Assembly (NCBI GenBank): GCA_016617855.1
Contig: JAECUM010000837.1
Coordinates: forward strand, 119,706-183,705
From: Megalonaias nervosa
Lineage: Eukaryota; Mollusca; Bivalvia; Unionida; Unionidae
DNA length: 64,000 bases
Reading direction: 5' to 3'
This document shows positions 30,971 through 42,977 of the stretch, one piece after another (positions within the stretch are counted from its first letter, which is position 1; every line of letters starts with the position of its first letter). A program made the position numbers and the translations under genes. Under the pieces are notes generated by a model. That model had not been told where the DNA came from and did not search any database. It saw only the letters and a list, made by a program, of their open reading frames with translations.

Positions 30971-31209
30971 ATTGCTGAAGAATATCAGAGATAGTTTAAA
31001 AGGAAAGAAATGGTCTTATCTTGAAATCCTGGAAATTCTTTTTGCCCAATTGAGTGTCAGTCCATTCAAGGGACTCTTGTCATAATAATAAGAACAGATC
31101 GTTTGCAGATCACAAGAAATTGATCTTCTGATCGCATTCTTGTCATGTTGTAAGGTCAGAATGTCCAGGCTATGAAGTTGTAAATGGTTGTTTTGGTTTT
31201 TTATTGCAG

Positions 31210-31321
31210 GTCCCACCAGACATACTATATGTTTGGTTTCCTGTTGCTGGTCTTTCTGATTCTCCTCATCACCTGTTCAGAAGCCACCATACTCTTGTGC
31301 TACTTCCATCTCTGTGCTGAG
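31210..31321 (+). CDS. TM9SF2: TM9SF2 exon d
   Basis: Acceptor TTATTGCAG, donor GTGAGT. It completes the split Trp codon, then encodes SHQTYYMFGFLLLVFLILL and ITCSEATILLCYFHLCAE, one long helix plus the start of the next. The C-S-E-A-T motif marks TM9SF2 rather than TM9SF4. Confidence 0.95.
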
Positions 31322-31568
31322 GTGAGTTCTTGCTAGTTAGTGTAATGATATGGAGTGTTACCTACAGATTTACCTACATGGTGTCAGTATTTCTGTATAT
31401 CCGTTCACCTGCCCATCTATCCATCCATCCCACTTTCCTTTGCACTCTTGAGCTTTAAAGCAATTTGAGATTAAGTAAGAAACTTGGTATACTTGTAAAT
31501 CATCACTAGGTTTGTCACATACCATATTGGAGGTCCTTTTTTAAGGTGAAGGTCACAGCCCAGGATTT

Positions 31569-31824
31569 GGGGGCCCCGAGTGGCCGAGTGGTCTAAAGCG
31601 TTCTCCGTTACGGATCACTGCCATCTCACCTCTGTCTGCGTGGGTTCAAGTCTAGGATTCGGCGAATGTGGATATGTGAGAAAGTTTGCCAGTAGCTTCT
31701 CGTGGGTCGGTGGTTCTTTCCGGGGGTTTCCCCGTTTCTTCCTCCACCATTAATACTGGCCGCCATGTGTAGCCTATCATGTGCTGAAAAATGGCGTTAA
31801 GCCCCACAACAACAACAACAACAA
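31569..31824 (+). mobile_element. SINE family B, copy 2, with 13-bp target duplication
   Basis: The flanks are CAGCCCAGGATTT at 31556-31568 and again at 31825-31837, an exact target-site duplication. The head GGCCCCGAGTGGCCGAGTGG is tRNA-Leu/Ser-like, and the tail is (CAA)n. It landed inside satellite S2. Confidence 0.92.
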
Positions 31825-32399
31825 CAGCCCAGGATTTTACATTTTCCCTTTTGCTTTGGTACCTTTGAAGCATTTGAGATTAAGTGACAAAAGTTGTTAC
31901 ACATGTATACCATCACTAGAAGGTGTGTGACATACCAGTCTTACCTTGAAGGTCAAGGTTCTGGATTTTACATCTTCCACCACACTTTCCCATATGCTCT
32001 GTAATTTTAAAGCAGTTCGAGATTAAAGGGTGAAACTTGGGTCAGCTTATGCATCAGCAGTGGAAGGTGTGTTGCATATCACCAAGGGGGACCAGTTTTT
32101 AGGGTCAAGGTCATGGTTAAATATTTAGCATTTCAGTGCACTTTCCGTTCATTATATAACTTTAAGGTCATTTGAGATTAAGGGATGAAACTTGGTATAC
32201 TTGTAGATCTGCACAATAAGGTTTGTTATATACCATATTGGGGATCCTATCTTCAGATCAAAATTATAGCTCCATACTTAACATTTTACATTACACTTCC
32301 TTTACTACTCTGTAATTGTATAGAACAGTTTGAGGTTTTTTTTGTGGTTTTTTTTTTAATCCTTTTCTATTTCAACTGCATTTTAACAAATTATTGGCT

Positions 32400-32560
32400 G
32401 TATTATGCCAAGGAGATTATAGCAAAGTGCCTTTCTCAAGGACACACTGCTGACCTGATAATGGCCTGGTTGGGTATCAAACCATCAAACTCTTTGACTG
32501 TTAGATTACATTGTTAGATTACAAATCTTGTGCTCTACCAAATGAGCTACAGAGGTTTGT
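32400..32560 (-). mobile_element. SINE family C relic
   Basis: Shares AAGTGCCTTTCTCAAGGACAC and the complement of a tRNA-like head (GGGTATCAAACCATC; GTGCTCTACCAAATGAGC) with the copies at 21130 and 23693. Confidence 0.6.
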
Positions 32561-33822
32561 AGTTTTTTTTTTGAAGTTTACCAGGATTATGTCTACATGA
32601 TCAGTTGTGCAAATAACACTAAAATTGAAAACATTATGGAAAAGTTTTGAATCTGTCTATAAAAATGCAGAAAATAAGGATTTGATGCATGAATCATGGA
32701 AGCATTATTTCCAGAAAATGTAGAAATTACTCATTTCGCTCCTGTACACTGTTGCTATTGTGAACCGCCATTTCAATGGTTGAAAAGTGATGGTAGCCAG
32801 TGAGTGCCAATTTGGTTGAACTAATGATAAAATTTCTTTAATGAAACAATTACCTCTAATCACATTTGGCAAATGTGATCACATTTCATTAAAAACGAAA
32901 TGCAGGCCTTATTTAACAGAATTCAGCATTCCTAAGCAACCTTCACACTTAAAACAATTGATATGACAGTCAACAGAGATAGAAAAAAAAATAACCATGC
33001 ATTTTTACCTGGATTTACTTTGATAATGAAATAGGCATAGAGTAGGTGTAGTACAGCTAAAGCAGTTAGACTCTTAAGCAGTGCAACAGTCTGTATGGGC
33101 TGCCAACCATCTAAGCTGTTCTTGAAAATGTGGCTGTCTCTGGTTGATACTTTCCAAAGATGAAATATAAAGGTCTTTGGTGCAAGGGCACAGCCTGAAA
33201 TGTACCCTGATGAAATTTGCCAGTAGAAGTTTAAATTCAAGGTCACAGGTCAATATTTTAAGTTTTTTTCCCTTTCAACTTTAAATCACAAAAAACTTAG
33301 GTACAGTGATGAACCATGGTGCACTTGCACTTTTCAGCTTTGACCTTATCTTGTATATCAGAGTCAAGGTTCAAGGTCAGGGCTACTGATATTTTTTCCT
33401 CACCACTTTTGGTACTTTTATTCTAAGGCCTTTAAGATAGGGCAATGAAACTTGGTTCCTTTCTATATCTGCCCAGTAATTTATAGCTCTGTGTGAAAGG
33501 TCATACTCAGATTTCTTTTTATATTTTATGCCCTTGCCATGGTACGCTGGACAAACAAACAAAATAATTGTGAGGACAACAACAAAAAATACAAGTGAAT
33601 TATCTTTTAAGTGAACTGTGGAAGCACCTTCAAGCATTAAGAAATTAACTTTAAGCAAATCATTGTTTATTAAAGAAATTTCAGTTCAAAACATATTTTT
33701 TACAATATATTTTATGAAATTAAAATTCATTAAAATTGTCCAAAATGTTGACTGAAAGCTTAAATTTACTGCATGTTTATATCCTTAGCTGTTTTCATTT
33801 TTATTACCCCTTTCTGTGACAG

Positions 33823-33994
33823 GATTATCATTGGTGGTGGAGATCGTTCCTGACCAGTGGGTTCACAGCAGTGTATTTCTTCATTTACTGCATTCACTAC
33901 TATGTATCCAAACTGGAACTTCAGGGAGGGGCCAGCACTTTCTTGTACTTTGGATACATGTTGATAGTTGTCTTTTTGTTCTTCTTGCTGACAG
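33823..33994 (+). CDS. TM9SF2: TM9SF2 exon e
   Basis: Acceptor TTTCTGTGACAG, donor GTAAGT. It encodes DYHWWWRSFLTSGFTAVYF (the conserved W-rich turn), a helix FFIYCIHYYVSKLE, and FLYFGYMLIVVFLFFLL, ending in phase 1 at ACA G. Confidence 0.95.
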
Positions 33995-35439
33995 GTAAGT
34001 GAAGGCTTTATGTTATGGCATTTTGCACTCTAGCTTCACGTGTTTTTTTTAAAAAATAAGTGGTATTCTCCAAGTTCCAAGATTTGTTCAACCTCAGCAA
34101 CTGCTTGTGTGTGCCCTACTACATATAATGGGGGCAACCAAATGTGGTTCCTCCATTTGAGGTAGAGATACATGCAAACATACAGCAATAATCTGACTAG
34201 ATTTTAAGACTCTTTACAGAAATTTTGCAACTTTTTATGACTTCGCTACTTGCAGAGGGCATCTTGATTTCTACAACTCCTTTCCACCCATCTGGGGAAG
34301 CTTGTTAGCATGATTCTGCAAAAACCACTTCATTTAGTCAGGTGAAAGTTGGTAGGCATGATTGTTTTGTTGTGTAGATGACCCCTGATTGATATTCAGG
34401 CTCTTACAGCAATTTTTTGTGTTTGGTTTTACTGATCATAGGCCAGAACAGCTTATATGATGCCCTGTTGTTGCCATTCAGCATCTGTCCATCTGTTAAC
34501 ACAAGTTTATTATTGCTATTCATCCTAAACTACTTCAGGCATTGCCACTCATTCATCTCAAGGTCTAGCTGGTTCTGAATGAAATATCCAATATGATCAC
34601 AGCAGCCATATTGAAAATTTTGTTTTCAACAAACCTCGATTCAGGATGGATATAACAGCATGGGGCTGTCACCAAAAGACTTAATTTAATGACCACTTGG
34701 TACTAAATGAAATGGTGCAGATCTGACATCCAGTATGCTATAGGAACTAGCTTTAATATCTTATCACTGCTCCTGAATGGAATGTCATATTGACATGGGG
34801 TTTCATCACAATTTTTCTTAAGTCCCAAATGAAAATAGTTCTGCTTATACATTAAATACACCAGCCACAGTGGCCATCTTGAAAATCTTGTTACTACAAC
34901 TTCTACTGAATTAATGGTCACATGAACATGCAGGTTCATTGAACATTTTGTGATGTCTAATTGGTCCTAAATGAAAATGGTACCAGTGTCCAATATTGCC
35001 ATCACAACTGACATCTGGAAAGTCTTGTTATCACATCCCATCCTGAACAGAAAGTCATGTTGCCATTGGGTTCTTAACAAATAATTTCTTATGATATCAA
35101 GCTGGTCCCAAGTGAAAATTGTTACCATTTGATATCCAGTATGGACACCACAATAGCCATATTGAAAAGCTTGTTATTTGTATTTCTCCTGGATGGATGG
35201 TCATATTGGCATGGGCATTTCAGTAAAAGATTTTTTAAGATGTCTACTACAACCTAAGTGTCAGACATCTTGAAAATCGTGTTATCACTGTCCCACATGA
35301 ATGAATGAGGTTTTCACCAGAAGACTATTATGATATCTTGTATATCCTAAATGAAAATGGTTCCACCACAGTGGCCATGTTGAATATCTTGTTATTGCCA
35401 CTCCTTTTGAATGGTTGTATTAACATGGCGCTTCACTAT

Positions 35440-35790
35440 GGGTGCACTTTAGATATTATGTACTTATGAGACAGTGACAGGTGTAAGATGAAGTTTTGCT
35501 GTTTTGTGTTTTTTATAATATACCTAGTCCAGAGAGTGAAAATGACAAAAGAGAGCTAGCAGTTTTTTTTATAGGTGCTTATCTTTAGTAAGGTCAAGCT
35601 GTATACTCAATGACCCACATTACACCCATCAATCTTACACCAAAATAAAGGGAATTAAAATTTCTTTTAACAAAACCTGAGATATACAATGTCTTATTTA
35701 AATTGCCAGTACAACAACTGAGGATAACCTTGAAAATTCTTTTTCTTTAAAATCGCCATGATGGTAGTCATCTTGAAAATCTTTTTTGTC
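35440..35790. repeat. Dispersed repeat R, diverged copy
   Basis: Shares AAGCTGTATACTC(A/T)AT, ACACCAAAATAAAGGGAATT and ATTCTTTTTCTTTAAAAT in order with the copies at 48543 and 49913. Confidence 0.75.
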
Positions 35791-36149
35791 ACTTCTCCTC
35801 CTGAATGGATGGTCATATCAACATGAAGTTCTTACTAAAAGATACGATGCCTAATTGGTTCTGAATGTAAATAGTGCTGATCTGATGTCCAGTAGGGCCA
35901 CCATAGCAGCCATCTTGAAGATCTTTTTATCACTACTCCTGTATATATGGTTATATCAACATTCTCACAAAAATATATCTTATGATGTCCACTTGATCCT
36001 AAATGAAAATGTGCCAATCTGACATCCAATATAGCACCACAGCAACCATCTTGAAAATCTTGTTGCTACTTCTGAAAGGGAACACATATCAGCAAGTGAT
36101 CTTCACTGGAAGTGTGGGTATGTGATTTGGATTTTTAATGTAGCTTTAA

Positions 36150-36432
36150 AAAAATTTCAGTCATATCATTACGATGTCTGCAGTGTGACAGTTTCTAGTG
36201 ATGTCTAGCACTGGGGCATCATGATACAGACATGTAGCATGATGTCCCACCCAGTCACATTATCCTAACACCAGGCCAACCAGTCCTAACACCAGCCTGT
36301 AAATGCTGATCGCCCAGCAAGGCAGCTGTTAGTACCATTTTTATAAGTCTTTGGTATGACTCAGCCCGGGTTCAAACCTGCGACCTTCTGCATCCAGGGC
36401 AGATGCTCTAACCACTAGATCACTGGAATAGT
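36150..36432 (-). mobile_element. SINE family A, copy 2 (reverse)
   Basis: The + strand shows the complement of the body (GATGTCCCACCCAGTCACAT) and ends with the complement of the tRNA-like head (GGGTTCAAACCTGCGACC, GCTCTAACCACTAGATCA). Confidence 0.82.
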
Positions 36433-37689
36433 CCTCATCCAAGTAGTTTAGGAGGAGTAACAATAACAATTTGTGTCAGTGGATGGACATATCACTGGAA
36501 GACTTCTTATGGTATCGAGTTGGCCTTAAATACAAAATTGTGCCAATCTGATATTCAGTATGGCCATCTCAGCAGCAGTCTTGAAAATTTTTATTGCAAC
36601 TCTAGATGGCAAGTCATATCAACATTGGGTTTTCACCAGAAAAATTCTTATATCATACTGAATGAAATTGTGATGGTCTGACGGCCAATATGGCCTCCAT
36701 TATAAAATCCTAAATGGAAAAGTTGTATCAAATCAAAAAGGTGCAGATCGCAACAGTGGTGACCGCAATTAACATATTAAAAATCTTGTCACTAATTGTT
36801 CTCAGTGGAAGGTCATAGCCACATGGGGCTTTTACCAGAAGTCTTCTAATGGTCTTGGGTTGGTCCTAAATTTAGTGCTGATCTTGCATCCAGTATGGCT
36901 ACCACATTGGCTAATTGGAAACTTTTATCAGTCAAGAATATCAAAAATGGTTTCAGTACTTGGCAGTTTATGAAGAAGAAATGGTTTTATCTTGAAACAG
37001 ACTCTAGAGCATCAGTCCCAACAATGGACTCCTTTTGTGTGTTTTTTTGTACTTCTCGGATTTGGATTGATTTTGCAAAACCTTGTTTGCATGCAACTTG
37101 AGGTAGACAAATTAAGTTTGATGGGCATGTTTGTATGCATATATTGACAGCCTGTTTAGATTTTCAAACCATTATTGTAAATTGGTCTGAATTTGTTAAA
37201 ATACTGCTTGGAACTTTTTGTCAGCAGTGGGGACCATATGCAGGATTGAGATGCATTAAAATGTACAGTATTTACATTATTTACAGTGAAATAAATGAAG
37301 GCTAATATTATCATCATTGTTCCATTTTAACATACACAGTACCTAGGGAAAGCACTTTTTAAAAAAATATATGGCAGGATACTGAGCTTGCTCAAAGAGT
37401 TATACAAAAATGAAAAAAAATATATCAAAATTGCAATTATGGGTGACTACTCCACATTGAAAAGTACCTTCCGTGGGTCCCATGTATGTTTTAGTGGAAC
37501 AGTCCTCACAGACTCAAGGTAATAAAATATGGCCAGTTCATATAAAAACTATAAAATTGCTTTGGGGTTCATGAGAGTTTGCTTTAATGATTAAAAGCAG
37601 AAGGGTTTGTACAGAATGTAATATCATTTTAAAACATCATTGTATGTAAAACTCCTTTTCAGTTTTGTGACTTGCTGTAATACATTATA

Positions 37690-37920
37690 GTATTTCGTCT
37701 GCTTGATCAATACATTTCTTTACCAATCTTCATATACTTTCAAGTCTCACTGCAAGCAGCATAGACCCTGATCTGGCATGCACCAGCATATCAGGGTCTA
37801 TGTTGTTTGTTGCACTGATTACTCCTAAAAGACTGCTAAGAACAATATCTGCTTGTATACAATATGACAACAGATCTGGGTCTGTGCAGTTGCATTTGGA
37901 CTAAGCTTATAAATGAGTAT
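37690..37920. mobile_element. MITE M, diverged copy
   Basis: Ends AAGCTTATAAATGAGTA and contains CATAGACCCTGATCTG, both shared with the better copy at 38304. Left edge uncertain. Confidence 0.45.
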
Positions 37921-38303
37921 ATCCAGTAAGTAGTTTCTTTAAAAGAAAAGACTTGAAAACACACTGCCATTGTAAAATTATATTATCTAGTTACAGAGAG
38001 CATTCATTTTTAACATTTCTCCGATTGTTTGCATGTTCATGGACAATTCAGTTAGTCCTTAAAAAGACAAATCAGTTTAGTGCATCTCTGATAGTTCAAC
38101 ATTTTTATTGACATTTACACATATCACCACTCCATATTATGTTATATATCTTCCTACACTGACTGGTTTTGTCTGTGTCCTGGTTACCATTCAGACAAAT
38201 TAACCCATACCAGTCTTAAGTATCCAAGATAACCTATGATAAAATTCACAAAGCATGGCAGAGGATTTTCATATATGTAAAAGAATGGCCAAACAATACC
38301 ATA

Positions 38304-38502
38304 TACTCGCTTGTAAGACAAATCCAACTGCAAACTGCACAGACCAAGATCAGCCATCACATAATGCGCCAGCAGATCTTTGTCAGTGCATTTTGTTCAG
38401 AGTAATCAGTAGAACAACATAGACCCTGATCTGCAGGCACATTTTGCTTTGGCAGATCTGGATATTTGTTGTTTGCAGTTTGACTTAACTTATAAGCGAG
38501 TA
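38304..38502. mobile_element. MITE M with terminal inverted repeats
   Basis: Starts TACTCGCTTGTAAG and ends CTTATAAGCGAGTA, about 199 bp, with CCAACTGCAAACTGC and GTTTGCAGTTTGAC also inverted. The ends suggest a mariner-type TA target. Its right terminal TA is also the left flank of Tigger copy 2. Confidence 0.75.
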
Positions 38503-39685
38503 CAGAGGCCCCCTCATGAACGGCCCCCCTTTTACCTGCAGCCACCCACTGTTTATGGCCAGAATACCTTGGCACTAGTGAGTTTGTGTTCAAAAGTACC
38601 TCACAAGAAAGGCCACCCTTCTAGTTTGGCCAGCATATTAGTGCAAAAAGTAAAACTTACCCCTCACAAGCAGCCACATTTTATTTTGATATGTGTCCAG
38701 ATCTAATTATTAATTCATATGGTAAGGTAAGTAATCCCATTATCTTCACTGATGTCTGTTTCCAGAAGTCAGGTTTTTGTTACTGAAATAGGTGATGGCT
38801 AAAGTACATGTGCCACTAAGGTTAATATAATTAATGCCAACGTTTAGATCAAATGTGGTCAACGGTGATGTGTTAAGAGTTTTGGGCATCACACAGTGGT
38901 TGAATTTTTTTCTTTGATGATTACAAAAGGATGTAATTGTCAAGATTATAATATGGTCAGCATAGACAAAATATAGATTTTGTTGTTTAACACACTAGGA
39001 GAAACGAACCTTGAACATAATGAGTACCAGACAAAGATCGAAAAATTATATGACAGTACATGTATTACTTCCTTCATAAACAAGGCATTTTGCCTACTCC
39101 GCAAAAATTTTGTCTGCTTAATTATATTGCAGTACTGTACAGTTAGAAACAGGAGTAAATCGTTACTAACTTTAACATGTTGTTACGTAAATGGAGAATT
39201 AATACCTGAGAAGAAATAGAAAAATTATTCTACTCAGCTATGGGGAGAGTTCAAAACGAGTTCTTGTTGAAAAAGTTTGTTGGGAAGACTCCATTAAACA
39301 ACATCATAACATAAGGAGAATATTTTGCAGCAGTGAGAAAACTGAGTAATTGTAAAGAGAATTATTTTAAATACTTAGCAGTGTATGTACCCAGATTTAA
39401 ATGAATGGTTTTGCAATGCACATGCCAACAATACCCCACTCACACTTCATGCTTAAGAATAAGAACTTAATTTATGTTAACTTGAAATAAATCTGTTATT
39501 AAAACATGAACCTTTTAATAATGCTACTTTTAAATGAAGATAATAAATGCGTTGAAGTTATATGTAGCTTTGTTACTACATAGACATATTTCTCACAAAT
39601 ACAGTCCCCCTCTGGAAAGGCCATCCATCTTATACGGCCACTTTCCCAGTGCAGAAGTGGTGGCTGTCTGTGAGGAGGACCACTG
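38503..39685 (+). mobile_element. Tigger/pogo-type element, copy 2
   Basis: Bounded by CAGAGGCCCCCTC and GAGGAGGACCACTG, with TA at 38501-38502 and 39686-39687. The transposase N-terminal region (39175-39345) matches copy 3 but has lost its frame. It lacks any catalytic domain. Confidence 0.82.
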
Positions 39686-40066
39686 TATATATGGTAACCT
39701 GGAATACCTTGGGGAATAAATCATCAGTGATTTAGATGAATAAAGTATATTTAAACCAGATGAATTACAGGCAGGTAAATTACAGGCAGATGAAATGACA
39801 GAGGGATAATATCACCAGGCTTGAAATTAATGCCAACATGCCAATCCAAGAGCAGTAAATTGACTGTTGGTCCATGTCCATTAAAGCCCCAGGCTACACA
39901 AATTCATTGGATCATTCAAAACATTTCTGCCAGTTGCTGTCATGAGTTAGGAGGTGGTCCTCTGTTACATGTCTAATAAAAACATGGAATGGCATTTCTT
40001 GGCATGTTTAATTGATATTGTGTTTATTGAGTGACTTCGAACAGCATGTACTTGACAAGGTACAGT

Positions 40067-40392
40067 ACTGCTCTGGTGGCCTAGTGGTTAGAGCGTCCGC
40101 CTCAGATGCAGGAGGTCGTGGGTTCGAACCCCGGCCGAGTCATACCAAAGACTTTAAAAATGGAACTAACAGCTGCCTCGCTTGGTGCTCAGCATTAAGA
40201 GGTTCGTGTTAGGACTAGCCGGCCTGGTGTCAGGATAATGTGACTGGGTGGGACATCATGCCACATGTCTGCGGCATGATGCCCCAGTGCTGAACATCAC
40301 TATAAACCGTCACACTGCAGACATTATAGCAATATGACTGAAAATTTTTTAAAGCTACGTTAAAAATCTCAATCACACACACACACACACAC
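40067..40392 (+). mobile_element. SINE family A, copy 3, with 12-bp target duplication
   Basis: ACAAGGTACAGT flanks it at 40055-40066 and 40393-40404. The head has TGGCCTAGTGGTTAGAGCG and GGGTTCGAACCCCGGCC. It ends in a CA-repeat tail. This is the best preserved copy in the window. Confidence 0.93.
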
Positions 40393-41316
40393 AAGGTACA
40401 GTGAATGCCATGGGGAAAATTGTCATGTGTTCTTTTTCACATTAAGTAAATAAGGGTACAGATTGTCAAAGCAGAACACACACTAATCTATCCTGGTACC
40501 CTGCTGAAATGCATTAATTTCAATACTGTTGATATTAAATTATGTAGCACTGCAGAACATTGGGTTGGTACCATAGTGGCTGATTCAATGAAGAATGCAA
40601 AAGTATATCAAATAACATTACTGTTAGGTTATTGTTGATAAATGTTCACCAAATTGTCAGGTGGCAGTTGGAAAGATGCGGAGGTTCTTCCAAGGTTGCC
40701 AACAAAACATTTCGAAATTTGGTGCTGACTACAAAGAGCTTGATCATAAATATTATCAAAAAATACGAAAGTGAGAAAATACAAAAATTCCTAGGAATCA
40801 ATATAAATGGCTGAAATATGACTAGGAATGGAAATGATGTGTGCTTTCTGCACCAAGTATTTTGGAGGAATATAAAAAGTGCACAGATCTGTGATATTTA
40901 GGCAAGATCATTAGAAATCTTGTATTCAGATCATGTGGACCAGTGAAAAACAATCCAAATTTCAAGCGCTTTATTACTATCACCTATTGCTAAAGATCTG
41001 GATGTTTAAATTGTATAAATATTCTTCTTTGACACTTTAGAATGGTATTGATGCAACTGTTTGTGGTGTCTGATGTGGTACAGTATCTTTGTTAATATGA
41101 TTTGACAGTCAATAAATATTTTAACACAAACTATTTAACAATGCAGATGTATATATCCTGGTAACAAAAAATTCTGGTAAATTTTGTTTTACACATTAAG
41201 ATAATAATAATAAACATTTGTAACAAGTATAAAGAATTTCTCTATAGTTTTGATGGATGTATTTTTACACTTCCTGATTTAGGCATTTGTTGCTAATTTT
41301 TCCCATTTCTTTGCAG

Positions 41317-41384
41317 GAACTATTGGATTCTTTGCCTGCTTCTGGTTTGTAACCAAGATATACAGTGTAGTGAAGGTGGATTAA
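41317..41384 (+). CDS. TM9SF2: TM9SF2 last exon
   Basis: Acceptor TTCTTTGCAG. It encodes GTIGFFACFWFVTKIYSVVK then VD and TAA at 41382-41384. The final helix and the C-terminal K-V-D match the KXD/E signal by which TM9SF proteins bind COPI and stay in the Golgi. Confidence 0.95.
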
Positions 41385-41498
41385 TGTACCGACACAGCTA
41401 GAAGAACAGAATTTCATTGTATAAAGCTGTCCTGCTGTTAATAGCTCAACATGTTGAACATTTCAGACATGATGTCTGAAGACCCCATACATTAACAG

Positions 41499-41572
<74 letters not shown>

Positions 41573-42977
41573 GTTTTGTCAGAAATACATCAGGTTCTAA
41601 TAGTCACCATAGTACACTGTATTTGCATAAAAGGAATAAAGAAATTTAAAAATTGCCAATTACAAGCATCAGAAATTCAAAAAATTTAAGAAAATAATTT
41701 CCTGCCATCTTTTTCATGTTTCTTTGCTGAGTACAGAGAGCACAGAGTTGGAAGGCTTAAAGATTTTGGTTGATTGTCTTTGAGTATAACTGTGTTGTAA
41801 AACCAATCTTGAGAGACTGCCCAGTCTGCAGACAAAATTGCTTTGATGGCAGGTGATCTGCCAAAACGGGTAGTCTTTGAAGCCAGGTTTTACTGTATTA
41901 TGTGTTTTCTGTGTAGATTGTAAAAAGTACAATTGAGTTCAATATTTCCAATCGATGCCCAATATTTTTTTTTTTCTACTTTGTTTCAGTTACAATGATT
42001 GGGAAGTGCTCTTTGTATTTTTTAATTAAATTTTACTTAAAATTCTTTCAGCACCATCTACTTTGCTGTTTATTAAAAGCTGAAAAAAAGCCACATTTCT
42101 TACCAGGAATTGGCAGAATTTATAAAATGTTGGAGAAATTGACAGTGGCAGAAATTTATGAAGGATTTGAACAAGATTCATCCATATTGCAAATAATAAA
42201 CAACCATGTGATTAAAAAAAATCTCCAAAAATTGTTTTCATCCCTTTTTTGGATTGTATTATTAATTAGGGTTGAAATGTTACACATATCAACTTATGGT
42301 GTTTTGATCTTCAGAAGGTCTCTCAGTAGTAGGATGGTACCAGTTTTTTGTGTTGACATATTGGTTCTATTTTTAGTATGCAGATTACAAACAGATTTTT
42401 CATCTGTTCATATTGCTATTCTCATTTTTGATATAAAAAAAATTTCCAAACAGATTACCTGTTAGCTGTCCTTCATTTTTATTCAACTGTTTAGGCCATT
42501 TCAGGCTGCTCCATTTGATCAGGTGCAGGACTCATCATGGTCACCACACCCATTGTTTTGAACTTCATGAATGCTTTTGAAACATTTTATTACCATTTTC
42601 ATGTCTTCGGTTAAATTGGGAAGGCTTTGCAGTGCTGTCTTCAAAACAGAAGAAATGGTGCAGTTTCTTCATGCAAGGAAAATCTAGAACAAGTCCATAA
42701 AGGAGCAGAGATAACAAAAAACTAAATCCTTCACATTGTACCTCCTGCAGATGCAAAACAACCACTGCAGACACAGACACTGAGAGTGAAAAAGGAAATT
42801 ATAAAAACATCTTGCACCCCTTCTACAAATTTTCAAGGCAACAATAACTTAGAACTTGCACCTTGCCAATTCTGTGTTAATTTCCTTTTATCCCATCTAC
42901 ACATTCCGTCGCTGATTATATATCTAGCAGAATAAAAGGAGACATTCCAGACTAATTCCCCTTATACGATTTAAGTA
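41385..42977 (+). other. TM9SF2 3' UTR and downstream flank
   Basis: The 3' UTR starts at 41385. A canonical AATAAA lies at 41635-41640, so an end shortly after is likely, though longer forms are possible. It includes a (TA)n tract (41503-41540) joined to (CA)n (41542-41571). The frame at 41995-42465 has no motifs and is probably accidental. Confidence 0.6.

Larger units (their letters stand above)
25821..31209 (+). other. TM9SF2 intron between exons c and d
   Basis: About 5.4 kb. It contains a 125-bp tandem duplication (26270-26540), a dispersed repeat (26915-27045), satellite S1 (27330-28010 and 30690-30970), an L2-like LINE (28110-29217), a family B SINE and a family A SINE. Confidence 0.8.
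31430..33520. repeat. Satellite S2, degenerate units of about 150 bp
   Basis: Units share TTGAGATTAAG(G/T)GATGAAAC followed by TTGGTATACTTGTA, then CATACCATATTGGAGG and AAGGTCACAG-like blocks. Clear copies start near 31466, 31870, 32006, 32170 and 33440, with unrelated DNA and SINEs between. Confidence 0.7.
31322..33822 (+). other. TM9SF2 intron between exons d and e
   Basis: Filled mostly by satellite S2 (31430-33520), a family B SINE (31569-31824) and a family C SINE relic (32400-32560). Confidence 0.8.
34290..36900. repeat. Satellite S1, array 3 (largest)
   Basis: More than ten diverged units with GGTCCTAAATGAAAATGGT and CCATCTTGAAAATCTTG landmarks, for example near 34570, 34700, 34813, 34967, 35105, 35345, 35856, 35996, 36523 and 36858. 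It is interrupted by the dispersed repeat at 35440-35790 and the SINE at 36150-36432. Confidence 0.8.
33995..41316 (+). other. TM9SF2 intron between exons e and f (7.3 kb)
   Basis: Starts GTAAGT and ends TTCTTTGCAG. It holds satellite S1 array 3 with an embedded dispersed repeat, a reversed family A SINE, two MITE copies, Tigger copy 2 and a family A SINE. No independent gene seen. Confidence 0.8.

Noticed and set aside
41995..42465. A 156-codon + strand frame after TM9SF2
   Set aside because: No motif, low-complexity hydrophobic and AT-driven composition, lies in or just behind the 3' UTR, no splice or start context.
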